Shown: piece by piece, positions 10,905-22,800 of the stretch | How the letters are laid out: every line of letters begins with the position of its first letter | How positions within the stretch are numbered: position 1 is the stretch's first letter | Origin: Actinomortierella ambigua | Taxonomy: Eukaryota; Mortierellomycota; Mortierellomycetes; Mortierellales; Mortierellaceae | NCBI GenBank assembly: GCA_016098155.1 | Contig: JAAAJB010000054.1 | Span: 1-64,000, forward strand | Reading direction: 5' to 3' | Length of the DNA: 64,000 nt | Program-made: the position numbers and the translations under genes | Notes under the pieces: model-generated | What the model was told of the DNA's origin: nothing | Databases searched by the model: none | The model's input: the letters and a program-made list of their open reading frames with translations, nothing else

Positions 10905-11366
10905 CCCCATTTTCCGCAATCCATTGTCATTGCCCTTGTGTGTCTGTTCCAGCAAGAAAGGGGGGGATGAAGACTACGGCCGCTCTTCAGGTCTAAAGAT
11001 GCTGCGGCAAGTTGCCGCTTGCCACCTAATTTTTTTTTAATCTTGCAGGAATGCAAACCTGGCTACCTACCAAGATAAACATTAGCACCGTTTAAGGCTC
11101 ATCCTCGCACAAGCAAACCGTTTGTCTGGTGTACGAATGGGATCTGCTGTCTCTGGAGACAACGCGAATGTATCAGAGAAGAAGCGACCCAAGGATGGAG
11201 GCTTGAGTTGGTGGCGAACCTAGGGTTAATGTGGTGTAATGTTCAGGTGAAAGGAGAGAGGCTCACACGTGTATCGTTTGCCTAGGCTAAGAAATACCCT
11301 GACGTGGGTTTCTTTCCCGCGTCAAGTCGTGTAAGTGCTATGATATTGTGCTGCTCGCCGTGGCCT

Positions 11367-11441
11367 TCCATGGTGAGCTCGCTAAGGGGGTGGTCAAATC
11401 CCCTCTCTCCCGAAACGAACGGGAGATCGTGTCACCATGGA
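11367..11441. other. Possible structured element with three nested stems
   Basis: A perfect 10-bp inverted repeat (tccatggtga at 11367-11376, tcaccatgga at 11432-11441) encloses two hairpins. One pairs aagggg-type sequence at 11385-11389 with cccct at 11400-11404. The other pairs tctcccg at 11406-11412 with cgggaga at 11420-11426 across a 7-nt loop. The total is 75 nt, folding as a three-way junction. It lacks a T-arm B-box, so it is not a tRNA. It lies downstream of the membrane-protein exon at 11619-11969. It may be a structured RNA, a 3' UTR element or the remnant of an inverted-repeat element. Confidence 0.35.
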
Positions 11442-11618
11442 GCTTCTTTTGGTAGTGGGTGAGCCGATCCTTTTTTATTTCAAATATATAATACTCCGGA
11501 AGCAGTTTTAAGCGAGACTAGATGAACGTTTCGATTGGATCGGGTCGCTCAAAGGCGTTGAAGCAACACGGCTCTCACAGATCCAGCACCCTGTTGGCTG
11601 TCAGTTCAAAGTAAATTG

Positions 11619-11969
11619 TCAATGCTCGATTTCCTCGGAGCAGTAGGGCGGGTGATACTGCATGGGAATGGATTGAGCGTCCTTACCGTTCGAGCCGAGA
11701 ATCTTAAGGTTATTGTAGACGATCATATATCCGAGCCAGGGTACCAGGAAATATACGGGAGATGAGTCGCCTCGTATTGCACGAAGCGAGCCGAAGTGGT
11801 CGGGGTGGTTACACAAAACCCCGTTTCCACTACCTTGGGGTCTATGCGGTAGCACAAAGCCGTGAAGCAAACGGATACCAGAGTGAAGCGAAAGGATAGA
11901 GAGAACGCATAGAAGTACGATATATGCTCGGCTCGTTGCTTCGAGCAGAAAATGGTGGGGGATGAAGAA
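11619..11969 (-). CDS. Last exon of a putative membrane protein
   Basis: An open frame ending at a TGA (11619-11621) encodes a hydrophobic helix (YIVLLCVLSILSLHSGIRLL), a Cys/His loop (GVLCNHPDHFG), a second hydrophobic stretch (PVYFLVPWLGYMIVYNNLKI) and a short polar tail. It reads as real coding sequence. The frame has no ATG before the first helix and is closed by TGA at 11970-11972, so an upstream exon should exist. I could not place it with confidence; minus-strand sequence at 11970-12205 is Ser/Pro-rich in other frames. The protein probably has at least two membrane segments. No family is recognised. Confidence 0.45.
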   Translation of the reverse strand, partial: FFIPHHFLLEATSRAYIVLLCVLSILSLHSGIRLLHGFVLPHRPQGSGNGVLCNHPDHFGSLRAIRGDSSPVYFLVPWLGYMIVYNNLKILGSNGKDAQSIPMQYHPPYCSEEIEH

Positions 11970-13937
11970 TCAAGGGGGGAGGGATTCGAACGGCGACGGA
12001 AGGCCCAGGAATGGGGGTAGGAAGGAGGAGGGAGAGGAAGGGAGGGAGGAGACATCGATTCGGCTAGTCCTTTTTTCGCAGAGACTGAACAGCTTCTTTG
12101 GCCTCGCCTCGTCTCGTCCAGAGTCGAAAGAAGCTTGTCCAACGTAACCTTGTCTAATACAGTGGCCCGAAAGCTGTGTTTGGGAGGATGTGTTTCTGCA
12201 ACCACGTTTTATTTTTCTCATTTTATTTTTGCGAGCCGAGAGAGAGGCTGAAGTGTCACCTTCACTGATGCAGATAGACACACAACTTTACCGACAACAT
12301 AATTTTGGTCTCGGCTCGCGAGCCAGCCCCTTTGCCCCTCTCTATGTGTCTCCCCCTCACTGTCTTTTGGTTCAGTTTGAAGGGACACACACGCCAACAT
12401 GGCTCCCGATCCCCCTCTCTCGCGGTCTCGACTCTCTCTCGAATACTGTCCAGCCTCCCCACCGTAGCCTCTTCAGAGTGAACCTTTTCCCGCTTCGCTC
12501 TGTCTACCTTGGATGGTGTGCACCACTTCCCTCTCTCTGTATTTTTCTCTCTCCTCTCCTCTCCTCTCCTCCCAAGGGTACAGCATCGTTTGTACGAATG
12601 ACATTCATTCCAGTGCGGCAACCGAGCATCCCCTCATTCTTCTTCATCCCTCCCTCTCACTTTGTGTAGCCAACATACTTCCTCTCTCTCTCTCTCTCTC
12701 TTGTCCACCCTCTTTCTCTTTCGCTCTTTCTCGCTATCTCACCACTCTCTCTCACAATCACAGACTTCACTTTTAACTTCTTTACTTTGACTCTGACATT
12801 CACCACAATCTTCATTGTCCATGCACAGACTTGTCACTGTCCCCCCAACAAAACGTCCTTCCCTCTCCACACTCTTAAAGAAATTTAAGTCACGGTTGCT
12901 TCCCCTTTCCCAACACTGACAGATTTGATATCCTCCTTCATCCTTCTTCCTCAAAGACAACCACATCCACATCCAAGTACACCCACCTCTCTCCTCTCTC
13001 AACCGCCGTCATTGATTCGACCGTTCAGCATCGCTGATCAAATTCGATCTACCTACGCTATCTTCGGCTCGCCAAGAGGGAAACCTCACCATTTCCATCA
13101 ACCGTTAACGTCCAGTTCAAAGGTAGGCACCATCTCCCACTCTTTGTCTTCCATCACGTTCGCTTTGGAGACACTAGTCAACAAACCCTTCCCTGGCTAA
13201 GGTGCCATGTTTTCGGCTTGAGTAGAGTCCAGATACACACACCCCTCTCGTGAATCAAGAGATGTGGGTGTGGATGTGTACAAGGGGAGGGGGGGAGCAG
13301 GAATCAGGCCGTGATGGAGCAGATCAGAGTGTTTTTTTGGGTTGTGACTCTGTGGACAATTGCCTGTCGCTTTGATAGTGGTTGATCAGAAGGCTGACGA
13401 CTATCACGGATGTCGCTTGCTGCGAAGACAAAATCACAGGCACGTTCTGTCGAAAAGAGTTTGACTACCAATACCTCTCTATATTTACTGAGCCTTCATG
13501 TGCTGGTATGTAGTCTAAAATGCTTTGGTGGATGCAGTTGCTCTTCTGTCTGTCGGCCTCGCTTGTTCTTGGAACCAGAAGAGCCGGGATACGTGTGGGT
13601 GGGCCGATCGGGTTTACTCATGCGGAGTCTGGATCCCCCCGCCTCCTATATCCGTGTTTCTGTTTCCACATGGGGAATGTGCTTCAGTGTCGGAGGCGAA
13701 CTGTTCCCTGCACATTTGGGGGTGGAAGAAGAGGAGAATGATTGACATTGGGCATTGTTTATCTTGAATGCAAGGGGTTGCTGGCTGGCATGTGTCTATT
13801 CGTACAGTCTCTCTCTCCTCTCCCTTTCCCTCCTCTCCCTCTCGTTCGCCTTTTTATTCACCTCTCCACATCCTTGTCGCTCAACTCTAACCAAACACAC
13901 TCTTTTGACTCCTGTGTTCCAGTGTTGCATTGCAGCC
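11970..13937. other. Gene-poor region upstream of the SANT-domain gene
   Basis: Pyrimidine-rich sequence with CT tracts (12555-12571, 12681-12700) and short open frames of non-coding character. A possible 5' UTR intron for the gene starting at 13938 has a donor (aag/gtaggc) at about 13121 and an acceptor (ttgcag) ending at about 13935, two bases before the start codon. The unplaced first exon(s) of the membrane protein gene should lie at the left end. Confidence 0.4.
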
Positions 13938-15339
13938 ATGGATCCTCACTCTACCAAACGCCAGAGGATAGCTCCTCCCAGTCCAACAACACATCCAGTT
14001 CAGGCACCTTCCTTCGCCTCTGAACTTTCACACACCCACTCACGTGACATCACCCTCACCCAACTCCCAGTCTCCAAAGCACCGCTTGATTACAATGCCA
14101 CGCTCTCGCGGCAACACTCGTTCTCAAGGCGTCACTCCAAAGATACCCTATTCCACAAAGACACACATCACCGTCATCTACCTAAGCAGCAACAGATCCA
14201 GCAACAGCAACAACAACAACAGCAGCAGCAAAAACTCAAGTGTGACCAGGACGACGAGTGGTCACCTCTTCGGCAAGCCCACGAGGAGTTTAATCAGCAG
14301 CGGTTGCAGTACCTTGCCAAGCAGCGTCAGCTAAAACGCCAGCGCCAACTCGAGCAGCAGCAACAGTACATGCAAATGCAACAACTACAGCATCAGTTTC
14401 AACAGCAGCATCTCCAAAGCCAACCAATCCAGCACCACCAAGATAGACCGCCAATACCCGAACAATCTCGAAAAGATGTCGCCTCGCCACAGCCTCTTCG
14501 AGTTGAACCGCCCTCGACTTTTGTGTCTGTGCAGCCACAGCCACCCCAATTCCAAACACCGTCGTCGTCCCAAAGCTCGTCACCCGTTCCAAGTGAACCC
14601 CACTCACACTCCCATCATCCATTCCTCCCTTCAGGGCAGCAGCAGCACCAAGGTCTTCGGTTCCAGAACCTTGGCAATCCCCACAACCGCCCTGTCCCTC
14701 TACACCTCCAGCCCTATCAACAACAGCGCCGACAAGCACCCCATCCAACCTCAGCCACTTTCCTCCGCCTACCCGCGCCAACTGGAGCCCCTGGGGTGAC
14801 GGGGAATGCGTCATCAATGTCTCAACACTCGCCCTACTTTGGCCGGCGGACCCAGCAATTTTCAGACTGGTTGGCTGTCAAAGAGCGTGAGAAAGCTCGA
14901 GCTGAGAACCATATGACGCGGTTGCGCGAAACGACCTCCTGCGAGCACCATCAGCAGCAGCAACAGCAGCAGCAGCAGCAGCAGCCTCTGAGCCACCGGG
15001 CCAAGAGCCAGAACCGGAGCCCAAGCGGCAAGGACAATCTCAAGCGACTTCAGCAAAAGATCCAGCAACGACGGGCGCGAGCGCGGGCGACGCTGCTGTA
15101 CGATCTCCACCAAGGAGTCAAGTCCGTGGAGGCGCAGGTCCAGAAGCAGGTAGAGATGGTGTTGAGTCGACTGAAGGAGGCGCCCGGTTCGCGATATGCG
15201 TTTGCGCTGACCAACACTTTCCTGAACACGCTTCCCTCGGCTTTGTCTCAAACCATCCTCCCCTCTGCGATTTCGGCCGTCGCGGCCACCGCGGCCACCA
15301 AGGCGACCAACATGACAGCGTTGCGCGACTATGGCGAGC

Positions 15340-15373
<34 letters not shown>

Positions 15374-16994
15374 GGATGACGAGGACGAAGGTGCTGAAGA
15401 GGGCGAGGAAGATAGCGAGGAGAAGATGTGGTTCCTGTGGCAGCTTCAACAGCAGCAGCTCTATCAAGACTTTTGCTATTCAAGATTCGCTGGTCAGCAC
15501 CAGCACTACTCTTCACCTCCTCCTCAATGGCTCCAGCAACGACTCCATCAGGAGCAGATCCAAAACCAGTCGGCCGAGCACCTCTCAAATGAGCTGTTGC
15601 GCACCGTTAGTATTGCACCACCATCCCCATCGTCGTCGTCGTCGTCGTCGGTCTCGTCCTCGTCGCCCAAGTCTTCATCGTGTTCCTTGGCCTCTACGGA
15701 GCCGTCCAATACCACTGTCGCTACTAGCACTGAGCCACCAGCAGGGACAGTCCACATCTCCAGCAAAGACGCGTCCGTACTTCTGTCAGCAGGCTCCTCA
15801 ACGACATACGCGAGTGCAGCGTCGATGGTGCTGTCGGCGGCGGCGTCGGCCGGGTTGGCGACGATCGACTCGACGCTGCCTTCGTTTTTGCCGACGGTGG
15901 TGGCACCGATCGTCTGTGTCTTCTCGTACCCGACCCCGGCCACGTCCAAGGTCACCTCCCCTCAGGACGCCTCGTCACCGCCGCCTTCATTGCTTAGCAG
16001 TAGTCATGGTGATGAGGGGCCACGGAAGGAGAACTTGTACGAGTCGCTGGTAAGAGATCACTCGGCAGCCGGTAAGCAACACTCGGCTGCTGTTGCCGCC
16101 GCCGCTGCTGCTCATACTGCTGCGTCTGCTGCCGCTTCTACCTCTGCCTTATGCTCGTTGACCGCGTGTCCAACTGTTGCTCCATGGACATCGGCTGAAC
16201 CTTTGCCAGCTCAAGACTCAAGGCTGATCAAGAAGGAAGGACATGAGGGGAAGATGGAAGAGAAGGCACAACTTTCCTCATTAGCCACGGGCAACAAAGC
16301 TCTCTTACACTCTAAAAAGATGATGAATCTTCATCACCATCACCATCAGGCTCGTAGCAGCAGGTCGAATGGGTGGACCAAGGCTGAGCGGGAAGCCCTC
16401 TTTCTAGCGGTGACTCGGTTCCGGCTGTTTGGGCAGTGGACCAAGATCAAAGAGATGATGAACTTGCATCGTACGGAGGAAGAGATTGAATACGAGTACC
16501 GAAGGTTGTATGTGGACGATGATGTGGAGGACTCTGATCAAGACTCATCCGATGACGAGGAAGGAGGGCAAGAGCAGCGGCAGCAGCGGCAGGGGGAGGC
16601 GGAGGACATTCAAGACTCGAGCCAGGATGGGGATGACGAGGACGAGAGCGATGAGGACGAGAGCAACATTGATGTAACCAAAGTCAAAAAGGAGCAAGTA
16701 GAATCGGATGGCTTTTCATCGTCATCATCATCAGCATCAGCACCATCATCATCATCAGCATCATCATTATCAGCATCGGCGTCGACTTTGTCGGGTGGTC
16801 GTGGATCCCGGATCGTGGATGGTGTCGATCTGGATCAACTTTCCAAGAAGGCGCAGCGCGAGTTTCTCCGGCATAGGGCGCTGTTGAAGCGAGCGCTGAA
16901 ACAGCAACAACAGCAGCAGCCAGTCCGCTGGAACGAGAGGGAGGTGCTTGTCGATAAACGATTCCACCTGGAGGAAATTCCTATGCACCTCTAA
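13938..16994 (+). CDS. SANT/Myb-like domain, low-complexity nuclear protein
   Basis: A single-exon gene of 1018 residues. The start at 13938 is chosen because upstream codons in the same frame read as a Leu/Ser-rich pyrimidine leader and an acceptor-like gcag lies two bases before this ATG. One folded domain is visible at about residues 809-858: a Trp-anchored SANT/Myb helix set (GWTKAEREALFLAV, FGQWTKIKEMM, then TEEEIEYEYRRLY). SANT domains bind DNA or histone tails in chromatin complexes. The rest is low complexity: poly-Q at about 84-99 and again near residue 340, a poly-D/E run near 475, Ser-rich and Ala-rich stretches, a His run near 798, and acidic segments after the SANT domain. The conserved-looking C-terminus (LSKKAQREFLRHRALLKRAL) is helical and basic. 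Role inferred: transcription or chromatin factor. Confidence 0.8.
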
Positions 16995-17105
16995 TCCTAT
17001 AATAGAAATAGAAAGGAATAGCTGCTTCATCATGTTGCTTTTGCAGCAGGCATGCATTCTCCTCTGAATGTCTGTGCATAGGCCTGCTGTAGATACGTCA
17101 ACTTT

Positions 17106-17124
17106 TGTGTGTGTGTGTGTGTGT
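17106..17124. repeat. (TG)n microsatellite
   Basis: Nine TG dinucleotide units downstream of the SANT gene. Confidence 0.9.
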
Positions 17125-18178
17125 TTTTGGTTGTGCATGCATGCCCGATGGGTATGCAGAAGTTGGTTGGGAGAAAGGAACACAAAGGGAGTGGAATGAG
17201 AAAAAAGTGTTTGGTTAGGGCGATAATAAGAGTCCTTTTCGGGGACAAAGGGTTGTCCAGCTGGACAGTGACGGACAGTCCCGATCAATCGGTTGATAAC
17301 CGGCCAATGGGAGGACGGTGATTGTCATTCCGACACGCATCGATCCTCTCTCTTAAAAGCCGGTTTACTGTTGAAGAGAGAAAAACGAGAGAGAGGCTGA
17401 GGAGAGACAAAGAAAAATGTTGCCTCGCGTAAATGCCAGCCCATGCCCTACCAAGACAAAAAGAGCATTTGCATTATTTTTTTGTGCCCTTCGCGAGCAG
17501 GTTTCTGTTTAGCATGTTTTATCCATCCGCTACCTAGCAGAGGAGGCGGTGTTATCTTTGGGTGTGGACGGTGAGGAAGGAGAGGGCAGGACAGCGCGTT
17601 ATTAACGGGGAACGCGCACACAATCTGGCCGTTGTTTTTATTCCGTTTGCTTGGCGAGAGAAGATGGGGGCTGTGGGGTGGGTGGGGGGTTCAGGGAGGA
17701 CAGGAGAGGGGAAGAGGAGAAGAAAAGCAGGTGAAGAAGATGAAGCGCAGGCTCCTTTATGCCGTCCATATTGTCTATGCATTGCATGAGAAAGAGACAG
17801 CGTTTATTGGTGCTCTGAACAACGTTCAGAGTTCAGCAGCAATAGTGTACTAGAGTGGCACATTTGATTCTCACCACCAACCCCTCTTTCTTCTTTCACC
17901 ATGTGTGGAGAGAAAGTATAAAAAAAGTGGGGGGGGGGGAAAGAGACAGCGAGAGTGCGTGTGTAAGAGAGGGGAGAAAGAAAGAGAGAGGAGAGAGCAC
18001 CTTATTGAGAGAGAGAGAGAGCCAGCGAGACAGAGAGAAAGAAAAGAGAGCCGGCCCCTCCAACAGCAGCCAAGATGTATAACCCGCCCATCCATCCATC
18101 GTACCACCCTCCCCCCCCCCCCACCCCCTCTCCCCGGCGGGCCACGGAGGAGCCCGGCGAACACCCCCCCATACCGCC

Positions 18179-18188
18179 NNNNNNNNNN
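18179..18188. other. Assembly gap (10 N)
   Basis: Ten undetermined bases. Both flanks carry a similar segment (ccatc then gtacc, then long poly-C: 18088-18123 and 18189-18217), so a tandem or homopolymer repeat has probably been collapsed here; the true length is unknown. Confidence 0.95.
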
Positions 18189-18370
18189 TCCATCCAGCGT
18201 ACCCCCCTCCCCCCCCCCACATGTCTTTTTCTTGGCGGGTAAGGAAGGTTGCGAGGGAAAACGCACACTTTATGCTCTCAGACTCTCTCTCTTCCGTATT
18301 ACTTTCTTTGCATTGAATCAAACTTTCATCTCTTCGTCGACTTTCACACAATCCTCTCACTCATTCGCTC

Positions 18371-18400
18371 GCTCACTCACTCACTCACTCACTCACTCAC
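18371..18400. repeat. (CTCA)n tetranucleotide repeat
   Basis: Tandem CTCA/ACTC units in the leader of the gene starting at 18820. Confidence 0.9.
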
Positions 18401-18819
18401 CCACCCCTCACTCACGCTCCTCTCCCATTTCTTTTTTCTTCGCTTTGCATCTCTGCTCACCCTTTCCATCATCCATTGCTCGTCTACGCAGCTTCCCTCT
18501 CCCCCCCCCCCCTTTTTGACAAGTACAATCTCCCCCCCTCTCCCCCCAAAAGCTCCCCCCCCCTTCCTCGACACACCTCCCCCTTTCCCTCCTCCCTTGC
18601 CCGTCCCCGCAGCTCCCCTCCCCCCCCCCCCCCTTTTAGGCAATTCATATATCTCCTCCTCTGCCGCTAAAAGTACCCCAGGCTTTGCTAAACACACCTC
18701 CCCACCGCACACTCCTCCCAACACCAGACAGCCTCAGCCTCGCAACCTCGCAACCTCGCTCCCCCCTCAAAAGAACCGGCAACCACAGCAAAAAAGGCGA
18801 CCGATATTACCATACCACG

Positions 18820-19794
18820 ATGGTGGTCCATCCCAGGCTCATAGGAGTGCTCCTCCGTGGCCGCTCGAGCTGGAAGGCACTGGCTGAGACCGACTACTTT
18901 GTCCTGCAGCACCACCCGCGGCAAGCCCGCTTGCCCCCCTTCCGGATCATCACTCGAGGATTCCCGCATTACAGAGGTAATGAACCAATCTCTGGCACCA
19001 CCTCTTCCTCCCTGACTTGCACATGCATAGTAGGAGGTGCACATGCAGAGGGCACCCCAGGCTGCATGCCAGCTTTCCTTTGTGTTTGTGTGTGTGTTTT
19101 TCACATCCACTTCGGCTCGGCATTCTTTACGGCTCTTCATGGAGAGGAGACGAGAGAAAGAGAAGAGCGCACGCTCGCAAGAGAGACAGAGAGAGAGAGG
19201 AGGGGGGGGGAGTTGTGGCCAAAGACGCACTGGGCCCAACTGGTTTATTGCACTTTCTTTTCCCCTTTTCGTGCCTTCTACTTTTTCCTCAGTCGTCGTC
19301 TGTGCCATAATTTATCCTCATCACCATATCACACTGCCCCCTCCCCGCCTCCTTTCTGTCATCCATCAATCTGTCCATCACGCCACGCCCGCGGGCCGCG
19401 CCACCTCTTCTTCCATCCTTACTCAGCCCAAAGCAGTTGAGCATTAGAGGAGGGGAGGCAAGCAAGAGTCGAGACGTGTCCAAGCATGACGCGGGTATAA
19501 AAGAGAGCTGATGAGGAAGAAGATGCTAGGTTAGAACACCTCTCAGGAACCAGAGAAACTCTCACACATTACCTCGGAGCACATGCGTGTGCTCATTTCT
19601 TAAGAGTGCGTTATTGGGCAATAGGTACTGCCTATGCCTGGGCTTTTGTGCGCAACGCGCAGGCGTTAAAAAAAAAGCCTCACCGTTGGCCTCGTATTTT
19701 TCACACCCTCTTGGCGTAGTTGCGGTAGTGTGGGGAAAAACGAAGGACGGCAATCAAGGATATTCTCCTTCAGGCAGACAGTTATTGCTCTTGA

Positions 19795-19837
<43 letters not shown>

Positions 19838-22800
19838 GGCCCTTTTTCGGCTCTTCACAACTCTGCTTCGTTCCTGGCAGGGAACAGCTCCCAAGAAAAG
19901 AGGTTTTCCTCCTCCTCCATACATCTCTTGTCTTTTCCGCTTTTTTTTTTTATTCTGCCTTTGGCTCCTTTAACGGATACCCCAAGGGGAGCAAGCCAGG
20001 CCAAGATGGAGTCGGTGTACCCAACAACAGAAGAGTGAAAGAAAGAGTGAGAGTGTTGAGCGTAGAGCGTCTAAGCTGTGGTTGTTCATGCTATTACCTG
20101 GGTATGTTTGTGCCACAGAGTTATTTTCGCCTTTTTTTTTTGCGGTTAGGATGGAATGAACAATGCGGAGACTTGATAAGAAATCCAGCTGCAAGGGGTG
20201 AAGGGAAACCATTGAGAGACAGAGAGAGAAAGAAAGAGAGGGAGAAAGAGCGAGAGCGTGCATTGTGCCCTCCCGCAATCACAACGCATGCAAAACACAT
20301 TGGAGGTGAAGGGGGGAGGGAGGGCGCACCATGGTCAAAGGGGAGTGAAGCAAAGGGAGTCAAGTGGGCCACTGTGCTGCATGTTGTTGCTAGGACATGT
20401 CGAGAATGATTTCATGGAAGGGAAGCAGCGAACACTTCAAATTGAGATTGCACCGCCACGCTGTTCCCTCTCCTTTCAAGGGACAGCGGAGAAAGACAAA
20501 GAAAGGAAGGGGTTGTGGTGCTTTACTGTTCCCAATGCTCCCCCCCCATCTCCACTGCAAGGAAGAGCATCGAGAGTTCCGGAGACATTGTTTTTCCTCC
20601 GTTGGTAGAGAGGAGACCCCCCCCTCTCTCGCACCCTTGTTTTCATTGTTGTTGGTGAAAGAGAAGGGTCGATCATGCTGGGGCGTGCATTGGACCAAGC
20701 GTGTGTTTACGTGCGTGTGTGACATGACCTGGGGTTGCACTGCATGCCTGTGCTCTTCTTGCGTTCATTTCTCTCTTTCCCCTCCTCAAGGGCCATCGCT
20801 GCACGCACATTCTTCAACACCCAAAGAGAGTCCCATCCATGCCCTATTGCGTTGCTGTACACTCACCCTCACGAGCTTTTCTTTTATATGTAATAGTCGC
20901 AGAAGGTGACCAACTCGAACTTCTCCAAGACGAGCTGGAGTACCTCACTGTAATGGCTCGACAGGCTATTGTTGGCAAGGTCACTTCCAAGAAGATTTCT
21001 GCATGGCTAAAGGCTTCTTTCCAGAGGCAGAGTGTGGTAAGCTTGCTCCCCATACCCCCTTCTCCTTCAGTCTCTGCATCACTCTATCCTTCCCTTTTTT
21101 TTCTTGTTGCCTTCCTTGCATACTTAAGTGTGGCAGGCAGTGACGGTCGGACATCTTTCTTTTCTCTCTCTTCTCACGACCTCTCCGCCCATCTGTCCAT
21201 TTGCCTACCAAATCGCACCTGCTCCCACTCATCATTGGGTATGAACTCTTCTGTGCTCATCACTCTTCGACCTCTCGTTGTATCCCTGCCCCTCAACTCT
21301 CCTCCACTTCCTCTTCCAACTCTTTGACAAACAAAGCCAGCAACTTGGTAGCTCGGAACAGTACTGCTCTTGTATTTGTACGAGCGATGGCGTCGCCCTT
21401 TTACGCTCTATGGCGATCTCCTTGCATGCCCTTCCATGTCGTTCCCCATTCTCCTTACTCTGAGCACATTGGTTCCTGGGCAGTTACATTCCACGTTTTA
21501 TCTATACTTAGCACGCGCGTTTGTGAGTGTGTAAGGCCGTAAACATAAATACCAAAAGTCCCCGAGTCCTGGCTCTCTTGATGGAGATGCAGCGAGCACT
21601 TGCTCAAGCGCACCAGTTCATCCATCTTTCCAACCGGGCCGCCTTTGGTTTAAAATTGGCATCGTTTTTTATTCTTTTCTCCTTTGTTCTCTCTGTCTAA
21701 AGTCACACTCACTCCACAACACACACTAACCTGTCACTACAATTGCAGTTATCGCAGCCAGATATTCACCTGTTAGATCAGGAGCACGCCCACCAACGAT
21801 TTGGCCAATACGAGGACGAAGACGAGGAAGAAGAAGAAGAAGAAGAAGAGGAGGAGGAGCTGGATGAACTAGACGAACTCGACGTTGACGACGAAATTGA
21901 GGACGACGACGACGACGACGACATTGAAGACTTTGAGGTTCACCATCGACAATTTGCGAGCGACCGGGGTCTTTCAGCCAACAAGCCCTCATCTTCTTCA
22001 TCATCTTCCTCGTCAAAGTCGCGGAAAAACAAAAGCGCTGTCAATACCCGCCACTACCCTGCAATGAACCATACAGTGCCGAGAGCAGCGTCTCCCATTG
22101 AGATCCGTGCACTGAAGCGATCCAGCTCACTGGAGCATGTTGGTGCAGCGTCCTCCACACTCTCTCCACATCGGATACCGCCCCATCACCACCTGGCTCA
22201 CCCGCCACTGCGACCTGCATCATCCGTCTCAGTTCTTTTGCAACCCTCATCAGCATCCGCCTCCAATGTCCTGCAGTCCCATGCACGCTCATGTTCACCT
22301 GAGCCCATGCTCGACCCTATACCCCGACCACACTCGGCCTTTTCGTTTGGGCGATATACCCTTCCAGGCGAGCTGGACGCTGATCAGCCGCAGGCTCAAT
22401 ACCCCCGTTCTCACAGCCTACCCACACCAGATGCCAGCCCTGGCGAGATGAGCGACTACAGCATGGAAGATATGGCACTCTTGGGCAACGACGAGCTCGA
22501 GCAGGCCCGGTCGATCCGGTCTCTGCAGCACACAGATAATTTTGAACTCTACCACCATGACGACCATCATCACCCGCATTCGACGGCCGCTCCTTCTGTC
22601 ATGGATGCCAGTGGTGAACCGCTTGCGCTATCATCATGGATGTGGTGGACAGGATCACCGTTTGTTGACGCTCTTGTCAACTGGGTCGAAGGTCCAGAGC
22701 ACGTTGCTCGCGCCAAGACCAACGAAAAGGACAAGCCCAATCCTCTCCTCGACATCCCGCTGCAATTTATTGCTATGTTGACCTACCCTGAGCCTGATGC

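Larger units (their letters stand above)
16995..18819. other. Intergenic region with microsatellites and an assembly gap
   Basis: Contains a (TG)n tract, purine-rich GA tracts (17925-18050), long poly-C runs (18108-18125, 18199-18216, 18508-18520, 18615-18634) and a 10-N gap. It holds the 3' end of the SANT gene and the leader of the gene starting at 18820. No gene is called; the open frames here are Pro/Ser/Gly-rich shadows of poly-C. Confidence 0.5.

Noticed and set aside
11970..12000. B-box-like gttcgaatcc on the minus strand
   Set aside because: No T-stem pairing and no acceptor stem at tRNA spacing.
12190..12669. 159-codon plus-strand open frame
   Set aside because: Ser/Leu/Pro/Phe-rich translation of a pyrimidine-rich leader; no domain.
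14290..16053. Long open frames antisense to, or in other frames of, the SANT gene
   Set aside because: Shadows produced by repetitive CAG and TCG codon runs of the real gene.
17871..18887. Several open frames crossing the N gap
   Set aside because: Translations of poly-C and GA tracts that include undetermined residues; not coding.
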